Below, piece by piece: positions 16,666 through 23,880 of a DNA stretch of 31,573 nt. The notes below the pieces were generated by a model. It worked only from the letters and a program-made list of their open reading frames with translations, ran no database searches and was not told where the DNA came from. Both the position numbers and the translations under genes were made by a program. Origin of the DNA: an uncultured Oscillospiraceae bacterium (GTDB lineage Bacteria > Bacillota > Clostridia > Oscillospirales > Ruminococcaceae); contig CAJUAN010000031.1 of assembly GCA_910584715.1 (NCBI GenBank), positions 1-31,573 on the forward strand. Direction: 5' to 3'. Within the stretch, counting starts at the first letter, position 1. Every line of letters starts with the position of its first letter.

Positions 16666-16986
16666 TCACCTTTTTGTTCGCTTCTTCTTGTGGCAGGAAT
16701 CGCACAACGCCTGCAAATTGCTGTAGTCAAGCCGCTTGCTCCAATCTTCGAGTATCGGGACTATGTGGTGGACGTCGGTTGCTATGCCGCCGCATTCCTC
16801 ACAGGTGTAATGCTCCTGTTGGAGCTTATACGTCGACAAGTCTTTCCATGCCTTTGAGTTATAAAACTGTCGGCTTCTCGGGTCGTGCCTGCCTGACGTG
16901 CTTTCTGCATACTTGCTTTCGCATTCCTCGCACATTCGCTTCGGGTAAGAAACTAACCGTCCGCAGTTACTGCAAAATTTCATCAT
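16666..16986 (-). CDS. HNH endonuclease
   Basis: A protein of 106 residues; the ATG at 16986 (or 16983) overlaps the stop of the HTH gene. The N-terminal part has two CxxC pairs (Cys5/Cys8 and Cys19/Cys22), a possible second zinc site. The HNH core runs from ~55: CEECG, ATDVHHIVPILED with His73/His74, YSNLQALCDSCHKKK with Asn90 and His99, and the structural cysteines Cys62, Cys65, Cys95, Cys98. In HK97-like cos phages an HNH protein beside TerS assists specific cleavage at cos. Size and place fit that role, so I read it as a packaging endonuclease rather than a homing enzyme. Confidence 0.93.
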   Translation of the reverse strand: MMKFCSNCGRLVSYPKRMCEECESKYAESTSGRHDPRSRQFYNSKAWKDLSTYKLQQEHYTCEECGGIATDVHHIVPILEDWSKRLDYSNLQALCDSCHKKKRTKR

Positions 16987-17348
16987 AGTTTGAAATCGTC
17001 CTTTTCAGCTTTTTTTTCCAAAAGCTTAAGTTTCTGCATAGCAATATCGTATTGCTGAGGATTATTTTTATATCTCTCGGGATCCCAGTTAGCAAGTAAA
17101 AATATACACGCAGTGACATTTCCGGCTGCAGCGGCTTTAAACACCGCGTCTTCAACAACCTTGATTCTATCGCCGGCACTCTTTTTTAAGGCAGCCGCAA
17201 AGGTCGCTTTTTCTTTCTTGTATTTTTTGAACGATGTATATCCAATCCCAAGATTTTTCGCGATTTGACGCTCTGATACTCCGTTGCTATGCCACTCAAT
17301 AATTTGACTTAGATTCGGTTCTATGATATCAAAATATATATTTGCCAC
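16983..17348 (-). CDS. HTH protein, first gene of packaging operon
   Basis: A protein of 121 residues with a GTG start at 17348 behind GAAGGTGATAAC. Residues ~10-45 hold a homeodomain-like helix-turn-helix (IIEWHSNGVSERQIAKNLGI, then YTSFKKYKKE), followed by helical sequence with VEDAVFKAAAAGNVTACIFL and a WDPERYKNNP motif. Proteins of this build are common just upstream of TerS in Firmicutes phages and are often labelled terminase-like or transposase-like HTH. It may be a second small-terminase-type DNA-binding factor or a regulator. It is the first gene after a good leftward promoter. Confidence 0.8.
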   Translation of the reverse strand: MANIYFDIIEPNLSQIIEWHSNGVSERQIAKNLGIGYTSFKKYKKEKATFAAALKKSAGDRIKVVEDAVFKAAAAGNVTACIFLLANWDPERYKNNPQQYDIAMQKLKLLEKKAEKDDFKL

Positions 17349-17455
17349 GTTATCACCTTCAAATCACGTATTAACCAGAGTTTGCGCCGAATAATTACCA
17401 AACCGCTATTTGTTTCAAAGGTCTCAAAAACAGTCTTATCGGGTCTTTTTATTTT

Positions 17456-17490
17456 ATAATAGCACAAAAATGTGATATATTGCAATATCA
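17456..17490 (-). promoter_or_regulatory. Leftward promoter with overlapping palindrome
   Basis: On the minus strand TTGCAA (17480-17485), an 18-base spacer and TATTAT (17456-17461) make a good sigma-A promoter with its start near 17,449, about 100 bases before the HTH gene. TGATAT (17473-17478) and ATATCA (17485-17490) are perfect inverted arms that overlap the -35 box, so a dimeric regulator probably acts here. This is the best candidate for the late promoter. The remaining DNA from 17,349 to 17,455 shows nothing else. Confidence 0.65.
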
Positions 17491-17492
17491 AA

Positions 17493-17690
17493 TCACGGAG
17501 GAATTAACGGTTTAAGCGTTTTTTTTAGATTCCTGCGATGTAAACTTCTTGTTACAGTAAGTGGTGATAGTTTAGCCAGACGGTCAGGGTGTGCCTCGGA
17601 TAAAGCGGCAGTAAGTTCGTTTATGCTTCTTCCTGTGCATTGCTGCTCGTGTACCCATTGAATTTCTTGCTCTGTTAAAATTTCTTTCAT
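17493..17690 (-). CDS. Small HTH-like hypothetical protein
   Basis: A protein of 65 residues, ATG at 17690 directly after the VRR-NUC stop, with TGGAGGGGCTGGTGTAA upstream. Residues ~5-55 (LTEQEIQWVHEQQCTGRSIN, ELTAALSEAHPD, TVTRSLHRRNLKK) read as three short helices of a helix-turn-helix type with a basic end. It is the last gene of the early leftward operon; the next promoter begins immediately after its stop. A small DNA-binding regulator is likely, perhaps acting on the palindrome downstream, but that is guesswork. Confidence 0.65.
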   Translation of the reverse strand: MKEILTEQEIQWVHEQQCTGRSINELTAALSEAHPDRLAKLSPLTVTRSLHRRNLKKTLKPLIPP

Positions 17691-18080
17691 TTACACCAGC
17701 CCCTCCAGATACTTAACAATTTCCTTCCGCGCCGCCTCCATACCGCGGCAGACGACGCAGTAATAACCCGCAGCCGAACGCCGCTCCAGAAAACCGCGCT
17801 GCTCCGGTTCGACGCGGCCGCCGCGCAGACGTTTCAGCTCGATGTACATTCCGTGGTACCCGCCACGCGGACACGGCAGGAAAATATCCGCCACGCCCTT
17901 TTTCACGCCCATAGCTTTAAGACGTCCCGCCTCCGCCTTGGAGCGTCCGCCGCCGTTGGGTATGTGGTGCATATCCTCCAATTCGGGATATTTTCCGGAA
18001 GCCCACCGCGCCCACTCGAAAAGCTGTATCTGCTCTGTCTCCTCCGTGGGACACGGAACCGTTATTCTTTTTTCCTGCAC
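17691..18080 (-). CDS. VRR-NUC domain nuclease
   Basis: A protein of 129 residues with a GTG start at 18080 behind GGAGGGCAAAAA; it overlaps the Rep gene by 19 bases. It is a stand-alone VRR-NUC domain of the PD-(D/E)xK superfamily: an N-terminal EEQ-like helix (TEETEQIQLFEWARW), IPNGGGRSKAEAGRLKAMG, the catalytic GVADI (Asp65), then MYIELKRLRG (Glu81, Lys83) and a C-terminal helix. Small phage VRR-NUC proteins are thought to resolve branched or junction DNA. Its coupling with an HUH Rep suggests work in replication or recombination. High confidence for family, lower for substrate. Confidence 0.93.
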   Translation of the reverse strand: MQEKRITVPCPTEETEQIQLFEWARWASGKYPELEDMHHIPNGGGRSKAEAGRLKAMGVKKGVADIFLPCPRGGYHGMYIELKRLRGGRVEPEQRGFLERRSAAGYYCVVCRGMEAARKEIVKYLEGLV

Positions 18081-18832
18081 TTTTTGCCCTCCTCCGTTTT
18101 CTCTGTATGCAAAATATCGACTACCGCGTAAAGGCAGCCGTTGACCTCGTTGTCAAGCTCGTCAATTCCGAGAAGCTCCGCGCCGTCAAGAACCTTGTGC
18201 GCCGTCTCGTTTGACTGCAATGCTTCAAGGAATTCAACAGCTTTTCGGCGGGATACAGTCCTCACGCGCTCTTTAGGCTTGACAAGATTTTTAGACGGAA
18301 TCCACCGTTTACTGCCAAGCGGAGACTTTGAGACATACCCAGCCACCCGGTCAAGTCCCTTAAAAAAATCCGGCTGTAATCTTTTGCAGTTGGCACAGCC
18401 CCGTCCCCATAAATTTTCTATCTTGTCGCGGTCAAGTCCCTGTGATAAAAAAATATGCACATGAAAATTGCCGCGCAGCTCTCCCTCTTCAAAAACGATT
18501 ATGTATTTTAAAATTTTACTGATTTTTTTGTAATGATAACGCAGACGGCGTATAAAATCCTGCACGTCTTTCTGTACATGCTCCAAGGTATCCGGTCTGT
18601 TCCAGTCCTGATAGCCGATACTCAGCAAAAGATCGTTTTTCCCGAAATTGCAGTTTATACTTCTTGCAAGCTTGCGCACAGCATTTTTATTATTAAGCCG
18701 CTGCTGGGTCTCGGAAGTAGCTTTATATTTTGGAGCGCGTTTTCCTTTTTTTGCTTTTGCAAATTCCGGATAAATAAAAATTTCCTCACGCATACCCGAT
18801 GTGATTCTTTTTTCTCTGTATCTGCATTTCAT
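18062..18832 (-). CDS. HUH-type rolling-circle replication-associated protein
   Basis: A protein of 256 residues, ATG at 18832 behind CGGAGAAAATCAAA. Residues ~5-20 (YREKRITSG) and ~38-60 (ATSETQQRLNNKNAVRKLAR) are the usual lead-in of this Clostridia phage/ICE family. Motif 1 is LLLSIGY (~68-74). The HUH motif is HVH (His124, His126) in GNFHVHIFLS. The likely nicking Tyr166 and Lys169 lie in DRVAGYVSKS. The protein would nick one strand at an origin and leave a 5'-phosphotyrosine. Only one catalytic Tyr is evident, as in Rep rather than phiX-type enzymes. No separate replicative helicase is visible in the window. Confidence 0.88.
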   Translation of the reverse strand: MKCRYREKRITSGMREEIFIYPEFAKAKKGKRAPKYKATSETQQRLNNKNAVRKLARSINCNFGKNDLLLSIGYQDWNRPDTLEHVQKDVQDFIRRLRYHYKKISKILKYIIVFEEGELRGNFHVHIFLSQGLDRDKIENLWGRGCANCKRLQPDFFKGLDRVAGYVSKSPLGSKRWIPSKNLVKPKERVRTVSRRKAVEFLEALQSNETAHKVLDGAELLGIDELDNEVNGCLYAVVDILHTEKTEEGKKCRKKE

Positions 18833-18915
18833 TTTGATTTTCTCCGTTTTTAAAATTCGCTGATTTGATAATACCCCATTACCGGCATAAAAGGCAGTAC
18901 GCCTAAGTTTTCAAA

Positions 18916-18934
18916 ATACTATATATAATAGTAT
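18916..18934. repeat. 19-bp perfect palindromic site
   Basis: ATACTAT (18916-18922) and ATAGTAT (18928-18934) are exact inverted arms with ATATA between them. The site lies in the 230-base gap between the divergently read Rep and 90-residue genes, about 80 bases upstream of Rep. It resembles a dimer-binding operator. The rest of the gap holds the promoter at 19,008 and no gene. Confidence 0.4.
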
Positions 18935-19007
18935 AGCCGCCATATCGTCTTGGATAAGATAAAAAACAATTGAAATATGAAAATGTAAGTGGTCTGCACT
19001 CGAAATG

Positions 19008-19016
19008 TGATATACT
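19008..19016 (+). promoter_or_regulatory. Extended -10 promoter of the plus-strand gene
   Basis: TGA-TATACT (19008-19016) is an extended -10 element; the best -35 at 17 bases is poor (AGTGGT). The start would be near 19,023, about 40 bases before the ATG at 19063. It points against the surrounding early operon. Confidence 0.5.
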
Positions 19017-19062
19017 GTGTGTACGGTAAAACTGCCGAATATAATTGAAAGGAGCTATTGCA

Positions 19063-19335
19063 ATGAGAATTACAGAACCCAAAGTAAATCCGGTAATTGA
19101 GATACACAATACATTGGAACACGGCTATCCGCATTGCCATGTAGGAGTTCAAAAAGTTAAGGTTTATGTTTTTTCTGACGGCATTGTGCCGGAAGAAGCA
19201 CTTTCTAAAAAAGATCTTAAATTCATTTACGGATATTACAATAAAATGATCCAGATATTTAATGATATGGCATGGACTGTTGTGCCTTGCCCCGCCGAAT
19301 ACTTAGGTAATCTTTATAACGGAAAAAATACTTAA
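19063..19335 (+). CDS. Plus-strand accessory gene (moron-like), unknown function
   Basis: A 90-residue protein, ATG at 19063 behind GAAAGGAGCTATTGCA. It is the only plus-strand gene between 1 and 28,187. It has its own extended -10 promoter upstream and a perfect hairpin terminator downstream, so it is a self-contained transcription unit inserted into the leftward early operon. The protein is soluble, with a beta-rich N-terminal half (PVIEIHNTLEHGYPHCHVGV, VKVYVFSDGIVP) and a helical second half (KDLKFIYGYYNKMIQIFND). HGYPHCH could bind metal. I do not recognise the family. The layout is that of a 'moron' expressed in the lysogen, where anti-phage, anti-defence or conversion genes are often found. 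Confidence 0.75.
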   Translation: MRITEPKVNPVIEIHNTLEHGYPHCHVGVQKVKVYVFSDGIVPEEALSKKDLKFIYGYYNKMIQIFNDMAWTVVPCPAEYLGNLYNGKNT

Positions 19336-19361
19336 ATAATCTTACAACGGAAAAGGCACCT

Positions 19362-19390
19362 GGTGACGGACAAACGTCCGTCACCATTTT
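19362..19390 (+). terminator. Intrinsic terminator after the plus-strand gene
   Basis: GGTGACGGAC (19362-19371) and GTCCGTCACC (19376-19385) form a perfect 10-bp stem with loop AAAC, followed by ATTTTATA on the plus strand. It ends the 90-residue gene. In the leftward direction the hairpin lacks a direct T-run, so early transcription may pass. Confidence 0.8.
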
Positions 19391-19418
19391 ATACTATATA
19401 ATTGTACTTTTGTGTTTA

Positions 19419-19601
19419 TCATTTTTTATCGGACACCGCCAATAACCCCGACGAAAACCCGCTCCAAGCCATGATAATAAAATTAACAGCGGACGCTGCC
19501 ATAGCCGCGCCGAAAGATATCTCCCCGCAGTCCATACTGCCGGCGATAAGGAACATTGCAAGCACCGTCAGCAGGAATATTATCTGTTTAAGTTTTTTCA
19601 T
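19419..19601 (-). CDS. Small two-helix membrane protein
   Basis: A 60-residue protein from the ATG at 19601; starts at 19610 or 19613 are possible because no site is strongly preceded by a Shine-Dalgarno. After KKLKQ comes a hydrophobic helix (IIFLLTVLAMFLIAGSM), a short loop with DCGEISFG, then a second helix (AAMAASAVNFIIMAWSGF). This is a small membrane protein of the kind common in Clostridia mobile elements. It overlaps the end of the ASCH gene, so it is translated from the same message. Function unknown. Confidence 0.65.
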   Translation of the reverse strand: MKKLKQIIFLLTVLAMFLIAGSMDCGEISFGAAMAASAVNFIIMAWSGFSSGLLAVSDKK

Positions 19602-20148
19602 ATGTATCATCACTTTCTATATAGCACCACGACTGCGGCGGCTTAGTTTTACCAAACTCGGAAAGCTCTTTCGGCGTATCGTAAATAACAAGGTCGGATA
19701 TGTTCCATGCAAAAAGTCCAACATTATTTGATAATTTCGGGCATTCATATTTAAAAAGTTTGATTTCGGATAGACAAGATTTCTTTTCTATTTCCTCTGT
19801 AGAAATATCGTTATACGATTGAAATGCAAGGCATGTAGTATAGGTATAAATTTTATCGCATATAAATTCACTGATTATTTTTCCGTTTCCTAATTCATAG
19901 GTTTTTGTGCGAAAAGCTTCCGGGAATCCTTTTATAAATACAGGATCGCCGTGATACGTTTCACCGTGAAACTCGTCGCCGTCGACCATAACGTCTAAAA
20001 GCTTTTTCCTGCCCTTGGTGCAGTATATGTACACCTTAAAAGGCGTTTCAAGCTTTGGACGGCTTTTGCGTACTTCCAAAGTTTTTGTGCCCTTTGCGAT
20101 CAGCTTGCACCATTCCGGCTGAATGGAGATAAGTACTGACCTGCTCAT
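19588..20148 (-). CDS. ASCH-domain protein
   Basis: A protein of 186 residues, ATG at 20148 overlapping the stop of the mini-gene before it (ATGA). The N-terminal half reads as a PUA-like ASCH fold: SVLISIQPEWCKLIAKGTKT, LEVRKSRPK, then FKVYIYCTKG and a later strand set. The match to phage ASCH/'PUA superfamily' proteins is clear from IQPEW...I..G.KT.EVR. These proteins bind RNA or modified bases, and their role in phages is unsettled (RNA regulation or nuclease-like activity is proposed). The C-terminal ~80 residues end in PPQSWCYIESDDTYEKT, the PQSWCY block being frequent in this subfamily. Confidence 0.85.
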   Translation of the reverse strand: MSRSVLISIQPEWCKLIAKGTKTLEVRKSRPKLETPFKVYIYCTKGRKKLLDVMVDGDEFHGETYHGDPVFIKGFPEAFRTKTYELGNGKIISEFICDKIYTYTTCLAFQSYNDISTEEIEKKSCLSEIKLFKYECPKLSNNVGLFAWNISDLVIYDTPKELSEFGKTKPPQSWCYIESDDTYEKT

Positions 20149-20255
20149 AATTTTTCCCCGCCTTTCTGATTTACATCATACACGCCGCCCGAATATGAGG
20201 TGACAAAATTTTTCCTGCAAATCACACAAGCCTTAATTTTAGTCTTTTTAGCCAT
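20145..20255 (-). CDS. 36-residue CxxC mini-protein
   Basis: An ATG at 20255 follows GTGAAAGGATTTTTATC and reads MAKKTKIKACVICRKNFVTS and on to ...QKGGEKL, ending in the TGA that overlaps the ASCH start. Tight coupling on both sides, a good ribosome site and a coding-like sequence support it as real. The single CVIC pair could be half of a zinc site. Too short to assign. Confidence 0.65.
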   Translation of the reverse strand: MAKKTKIKACVICRKNFVTSYSGGVYDVNQKGGEKL

Positions 20256-20268
20256 GATAAAAATCCTT

Positions 20269-20904
20269 TCACTTTATAGTCGGTACAGTATTCAAAGCGT
20301 GCTCGAACAATTTATCGGTATCAAAGCTATGTGAATTTTCCTGCCCCGAACCGTAAGTGTCCTCAATAATTTTTTGTAAATTATCGGGCTTAATAATAAA
20401 ATCAAAGTTAGCGCGCCAATTTCTGTCGCCGTTACCGTTAAAAAATGGAATCAAAGCCGCCTTTTTTACAGCATCTCGGAAATCGTCCAAAGTAAAGCCC
20501 TGTTCAAGACATATGCGTATAGCACGTTTGCGTTTGTCGGTAAGCTTGGTGGCTTTCGGAAGCTTTCCGCAGCAGTCGTTATATGTATTAAGAATCTGCT
20601 GATACTGATCTGCGTTTAAATTTTCCGTCTTTTTTGCAGCAGGGGCTTTGGCTTTCGGAACGTTCCCGGCCTGCTCGTTAAATACGGTAATGACTTCTGT
20701 CAGCCCTTGAATAGCCGACGCAAGTTTTTCCGTATCGGACTTCCGGCGTTCTTCCTGTTCCGTCTCTTTCTGGGCTATAAGCTTGTACATAAAATCGGCG
20801 GCGTCCTTTAAGGCGGCGTTGACCTCCGGGGTATTTCTGTCGGAAATCAGGCTCCGCCAATATGCGGCACGGGTGCGGAATTTTTCAAATTTATCGGTAT
20901 TCAT
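20269..20904 (-). CDS. Phage replication-protein-like (C-terminal DnaD/O-like domain)
   Basis: A protein of 211 residues; the ATG at 20904 overlaps the upstream stop by four bases. The N-terminal ~95 residues are helical and charged (RTRAAYWRSLISDRN, LIAQKETEQEERRKSDTEK). A linker with Ala/Lys/Pro follows. The C-terminal block ~115-185 has the pattern LPKATKLTDKRKRAIRICLE, FTLDDFRDAVKKA, PFFNGNGDRNWRANFDFIIK, typical of the last domain of phage replication proteins and replisome organisers (the NDRNWKADFDWLIK type). It may load helicase or bind the origin. No winged-helix N-terminus is obvious, so it is not a standard complete O protein. Confidence 0.75.
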   Translation of the reverse strand: MNTDKFEKFRTRAAYWRSLISDRNTPEVNAALKDAADFMYKLIAQKETEQEERRKSDTEKLASAIQGLTEVITVFNEQAGNVPKAKAPAAKKTENLNADQYQQILNTYNDCCGKLPKATKLTDKRKRAIRICLEQGFTLDDFRDAVKKAALIPFFNGNGDRNWRANFDFIIKPDNLQKIIEDTYGSGQENSHSFDTDKLFEHALNTVPTIK

Positions 20905-21530
20905 AATACAATTTCGGTACGGTCGTCACCGTTCATATTATTCAACAGTTCCTGTTCCTGCAATTCCTCAAAAGCGTTTTTCAGGATTTTTAAATTTCTG
21001 GTGCACTCATAATCGTTAAAGGAGTGCGGAAGTATTACCGCCTTTGTGATAAGTCCCGCCTTTGCGATGATAACGCGGACGTCCTCACCGTCTACAGTGA
21101 CCGTGCGGCTGTAAAATTCGTACTTTTTATCGGAAAGGGGAGACAACAGCTCCGGGAGGACAAACAGGCACACCTCGGGGAAATTACGCTCCTCGCTGTT
21201 ATAGTACGTCCTGAATACCGTGTAGCCGAACATTTCGGCAGCGGGACAGACGGGGATATCCGAATCGTCGGAATCCTCCAGAGCAGCCAAAAGCCATTTG
21301 GGGGTAATGCTAACAAAGCAATTAAAATCTTTTTCGAGATCGACACCAATAAGTCCGCAAATGGTATCGCCGTCGAACAGCGGGAGATTTTCCAGCGCAT
21401 AGCACGCCGAACCGTCGCACAAATACTGCATGGCGATCTTGGTTTCTCCAGCGTTATCTTCATACAGTTTGTTATACAGCTTCAAGCCTCCGCGCTTTTT
21501 GAACATGGAATTTATTTTTTCGAGTTTCAT
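20901..21530 (-). CDS. Hypothetical early phage protein
   Basis: A protein of 209 residues, ATG at 21530 directly after the ParB-gene stop with GAGGGTGATTAA upstream. It has a Cys-containing N-terminal domain (MQYLCDGSACYALENLPLFD) and a second segment, YEFYSRTVTVDGEDVRVIIA, that resembles a PAP-like or beta-hairpin fold. It ends in an acidic helix (NLKILKNAFEELQEQELLNN). No named family comes to mind. Neighbours are the ParB-domain protein before and the replication-like protein after, both overlapping or abutting, so it is probably an accessory replication factor. Confidence 0.75.
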   Translation of the reverse strand: MKLEKINSMFKKRGGLKLYNKLYEDNAGETKIAMQYLCDGSACYALENLPLFDGDTICGLIGVDLEKDFNCFVSITPKWLLAALEDSDDSDIPVCPAAEMFGYTVFRTYYNSEERNFPEVCLFVLPELLSPLSDKKYEFYSRTVTVDGEDVRVIIAKAGLITKAVILPHSFNDYECTRNLKILKNAFEELQEQELLNNMNGDDRTEIVL

Positions 21531-23852
21531 TTAATCACCCTCCGCAAAAAGTTCATGTGACCCGTCCTGCAATTGCTTCTCCTCGTCGGACATCTCATAC
21601 CCGAAAGAGCAAAGTATTTCATAGATCATATCCAGCGCGGGACATTCGTTATATGTGAGATAATAATCGTTGTAATATTTTAAATTGTAAGTTTCAAGTA
21701 CGGCGATCATCATGTCAAACAAGGTCTTCAGTTCCCAGTTGCGGGACTTTTTAATGTGGGTCTCAACAGCCTTATCTTGCTGCTCCCCGTCCATTTCGTC
21801 AAATTCTTTCGTTACTTCCATACCGATATTATCAATGAAATATTCGACGGTCTCACATTTGTTAAATTCAAACGAAATATACGTAAGCGCCCAGAACTCC
21901 AGCATCGCTTTATACCGCGCAAGCTGCTCCTTCTGAGAATTGCAGCCTTTGAGCGGATCAAACCGGATTACAAATTCATGTCTGAGCTCGGCAGCAATAT
22001 CGGTGCGCTTTTTCAATTCCGCGCGTCTTTCCTCGGTACGTCTGCGTTTTTCCACCGAAGCGGAAATTTCCGCTTCCTTCTGCTCACGGTCTTTAAGCTC
22101 GTCCGGGGTGTATTCCCGGTAAAGCTGCACGTCGCCGCGATCGCTAATAATATAAAAATATTTTACGGTATCGGTATCGTCCGGTTTTTTAAAATTTGAC
22201 GCACTCCAGCCGGTGATATAGTCAATATATTTTAACTCATCTTTTTTATCGTCGGAAATTTCCCCGGCAAAGGATTTTATTAACTCCTTGACCTCATCAA
22301 GCTTTTTATTGCGTTTTATGTCATTAACAGCTCTTTGGTATTCAAAATTAAAACTTGAAGTACCCAGCGATTTCGCAAGCTTGTCCCTCGTTTTGGGATC
22401 GGTTATTTCGTCAAGCTTGGAAAAATCCTCAAAAGTCGCGCCCTGCTCATAGGCTTTTCTGCACGTTTCAATTCCGTATTCCTTTATAGGATTTATGCGG
22501 CGGTACACAGTTGATTTTGAAAGACCCGTCTTTCGGGAAATATAGTCCACAGTGTCTCCCATATCAAGCATCATCTGCATACTTTCCGCCTGCTCGATCG
22601 GAGTAAGATCGGCACGCTGTATATTTTCCGAAAGCATAATGCATATCTGATCGCTAAGGGACATTCCGGCGTTTTCCACAGCACAGGGGACCTGTTCCAG
22701 TCCCGCAAGCTTGGCAGCCGCAAGCCGCCTGTGTCCGATAAGACAGCGGTACCCATGCTCATGGGGGATAACGGTCAGGTTTTGCCTGATACCGTTTTCT
22801 TTGATATCCTCCGAAAGCTCCGAAACGTCACCGACGTCCTTTCGGGGATTGTTGGGGTGCGGCTCGATCTCGTTCACCCCTATGTAAACGATGTTTATTT
22901 TACGGCCGTCGGTTATTTCTTCCGGCGGTTCATTTTCGGGAGCGGGCTCTTCATCGGGATAATTCTCAAAATATTCCGATTCAAAATCCGGGTCTATCAG
23001 AAAATCAACGTCCGCGGGACACCGTTCTCTCCAGCACTTTTGGCAGGCTTCAAAGTCCTTTGCAGTGTAACTGCATTTATCGTCGGCGGGATCGTTTACG
23101 CCGTCGCCGTCAAAAAACTCGGACGGGCAGAAAACAGTGTCAAACCATTCGTCGGTCTCGCTGACCTTCGGGTACTTCTCACGCAGCTTGTTGATATAGG
23201 ACAGCTGATTTTCGGCGGCTTGAACAGGTTCGGCAGCGTTTTCTGTATTCAGCTTTAGCCGCCACATTCTGTGAGCTCTGGGTACTTTCTTTCCGCCAAG
23301 AGTATGCGTCCCCTCATAGTTGAATGCATACTCGCCAATCCTGCCGGTATCATTTTTCTTAGGTCCATCTGTCAGTGCGACACTTCTGCTGCCGTCAACA
23401 ACATTTGTATAAATTTTGTCTATTCTGACAACCTTATACCAGTTTCTGCTCTCAGTGCTGCAGTCATTAACCGCCAATTGTCCGACCATTTCCGTAAGTT
23501 CATCAAAGGAGAGCAGTTCGCCGAGCATATCCTCCTCAACGTAATCTCCAACCTTTGGCTGGACGGCTGCGGCCGTTTCGTCGGTTTCGTTTTCAGACTG
23601 CGGCTCGATAAGAAATTCGTTTATTGTTTCCAAGTCATGTTCATACATATTATCGCGCCACTCATACAAGCACTCGTCCTCCCAATGCTTTTTACATTCG
23701 CAGCCGAATATACATTCCGCACCGCCGTCATCAAAACAGCAGGCAACGCAGAGGCTATCTGCAAATTCATCAAATCTGCTTACGTCAAAATTCGGGTAAT
23801 GCTCAAGAAAAATATCCTTATAGGTGGGGTTGGGTGCGAAATTGTTTTTCAT
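21531..23852 (-). CDS. Large ParB-domain protein with two Cys clusters
   Basis: A protein of 773 residues. The ATG at 23852 is chosen for CGGAAAGGAAAATTATT upstream; a longer frame upstream overlaps the previous gene. Residues 35-61 hold seven cysteines (CVACC, CIFGCEC, C). Another cluster at ~245-285 reads as CPSEFF, KCSYTAKDFEACQKCWRERC. The ParB/Srx domain is at ~315-460: INEIEPHPNNPRK-like strand (EIEPHPNNPRK), GYRCLIGHRRLAAAKLAG, SENIQRADLTPIEQAES, then an HTH (YISRKTGLSKSTVYRRINPI). The remainder is helical and charged. ParB-like phage proteins can be CTPases, nucleases or regulators. The likely role is DNA partition or transcription/replication control; catalysis is unproven. Confidence 0.9.
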   Translation of the reverse strand: MKNNFAPNPTYKDIFLEHYPNFDVSRFDEFADSLCVACCFDDGGAECIFGCECKKHWEDECLYEWRDNMYEHDLETINEFLIEPQSENETDETAAAVQPKVGDYVEEDMLGELLSFDELTEMVGQLAVNDCSTESRNWYKVVRIDKIYTNVVDGSRSVALTDGPKKNDTGRIGEYAFNYEGTHTLGGKKVPRAHRMWRLKLNTENAAEPVQAAENQLSYINKLREKYPKVSETDEWFDTVFCPSEFFDGDGVNDPADDKCSYTAKDFEACQKCWRERCPADVDFLIDPDFESEYFENYPDEEPAPENEPPEEITDGRKINIVYIGVNEIEPHPNNPRKDVGDVSELSEDIKENGIRQNLTVIPHEHGYRCLIGHRRLAAAKLAGLEQVPCAVENAGMSLSDQICIMLSENIQRADLTPIEQAESMQMMLDMGDTVDYISRKTGLSKSTVYRRINPIKEYGIETCRKAYEQGATFEDFSKLDEITDPKTRDKLAKSLGTSSFNFEYQRAVNDIKRNKKLDEVKELIKSFAGEISDDKKDELKYIDYITGWSASNFKKPDDTDTVKYFYIISDRGDVQLYREYTPDELKDREQKEAEISASVEKRRRTEERRAELKKRTDIAAELRHEFVIRFDPLKGCNSQKEQLARYKAMLEFWALTYISFEFNKCETVEYFIDNIGMEVTKEFDEMDGEQQDKAVETHIKKSRNWELKTLFDMMIAVLETYNLKYYNDYYLTYNECPALDMIYEILCSFGYEMSDEEKQLQDGSHELFAEGD

Positions 23853-23880
23853 AATAATTTTCCTTTCCGTTACAGCAGCC

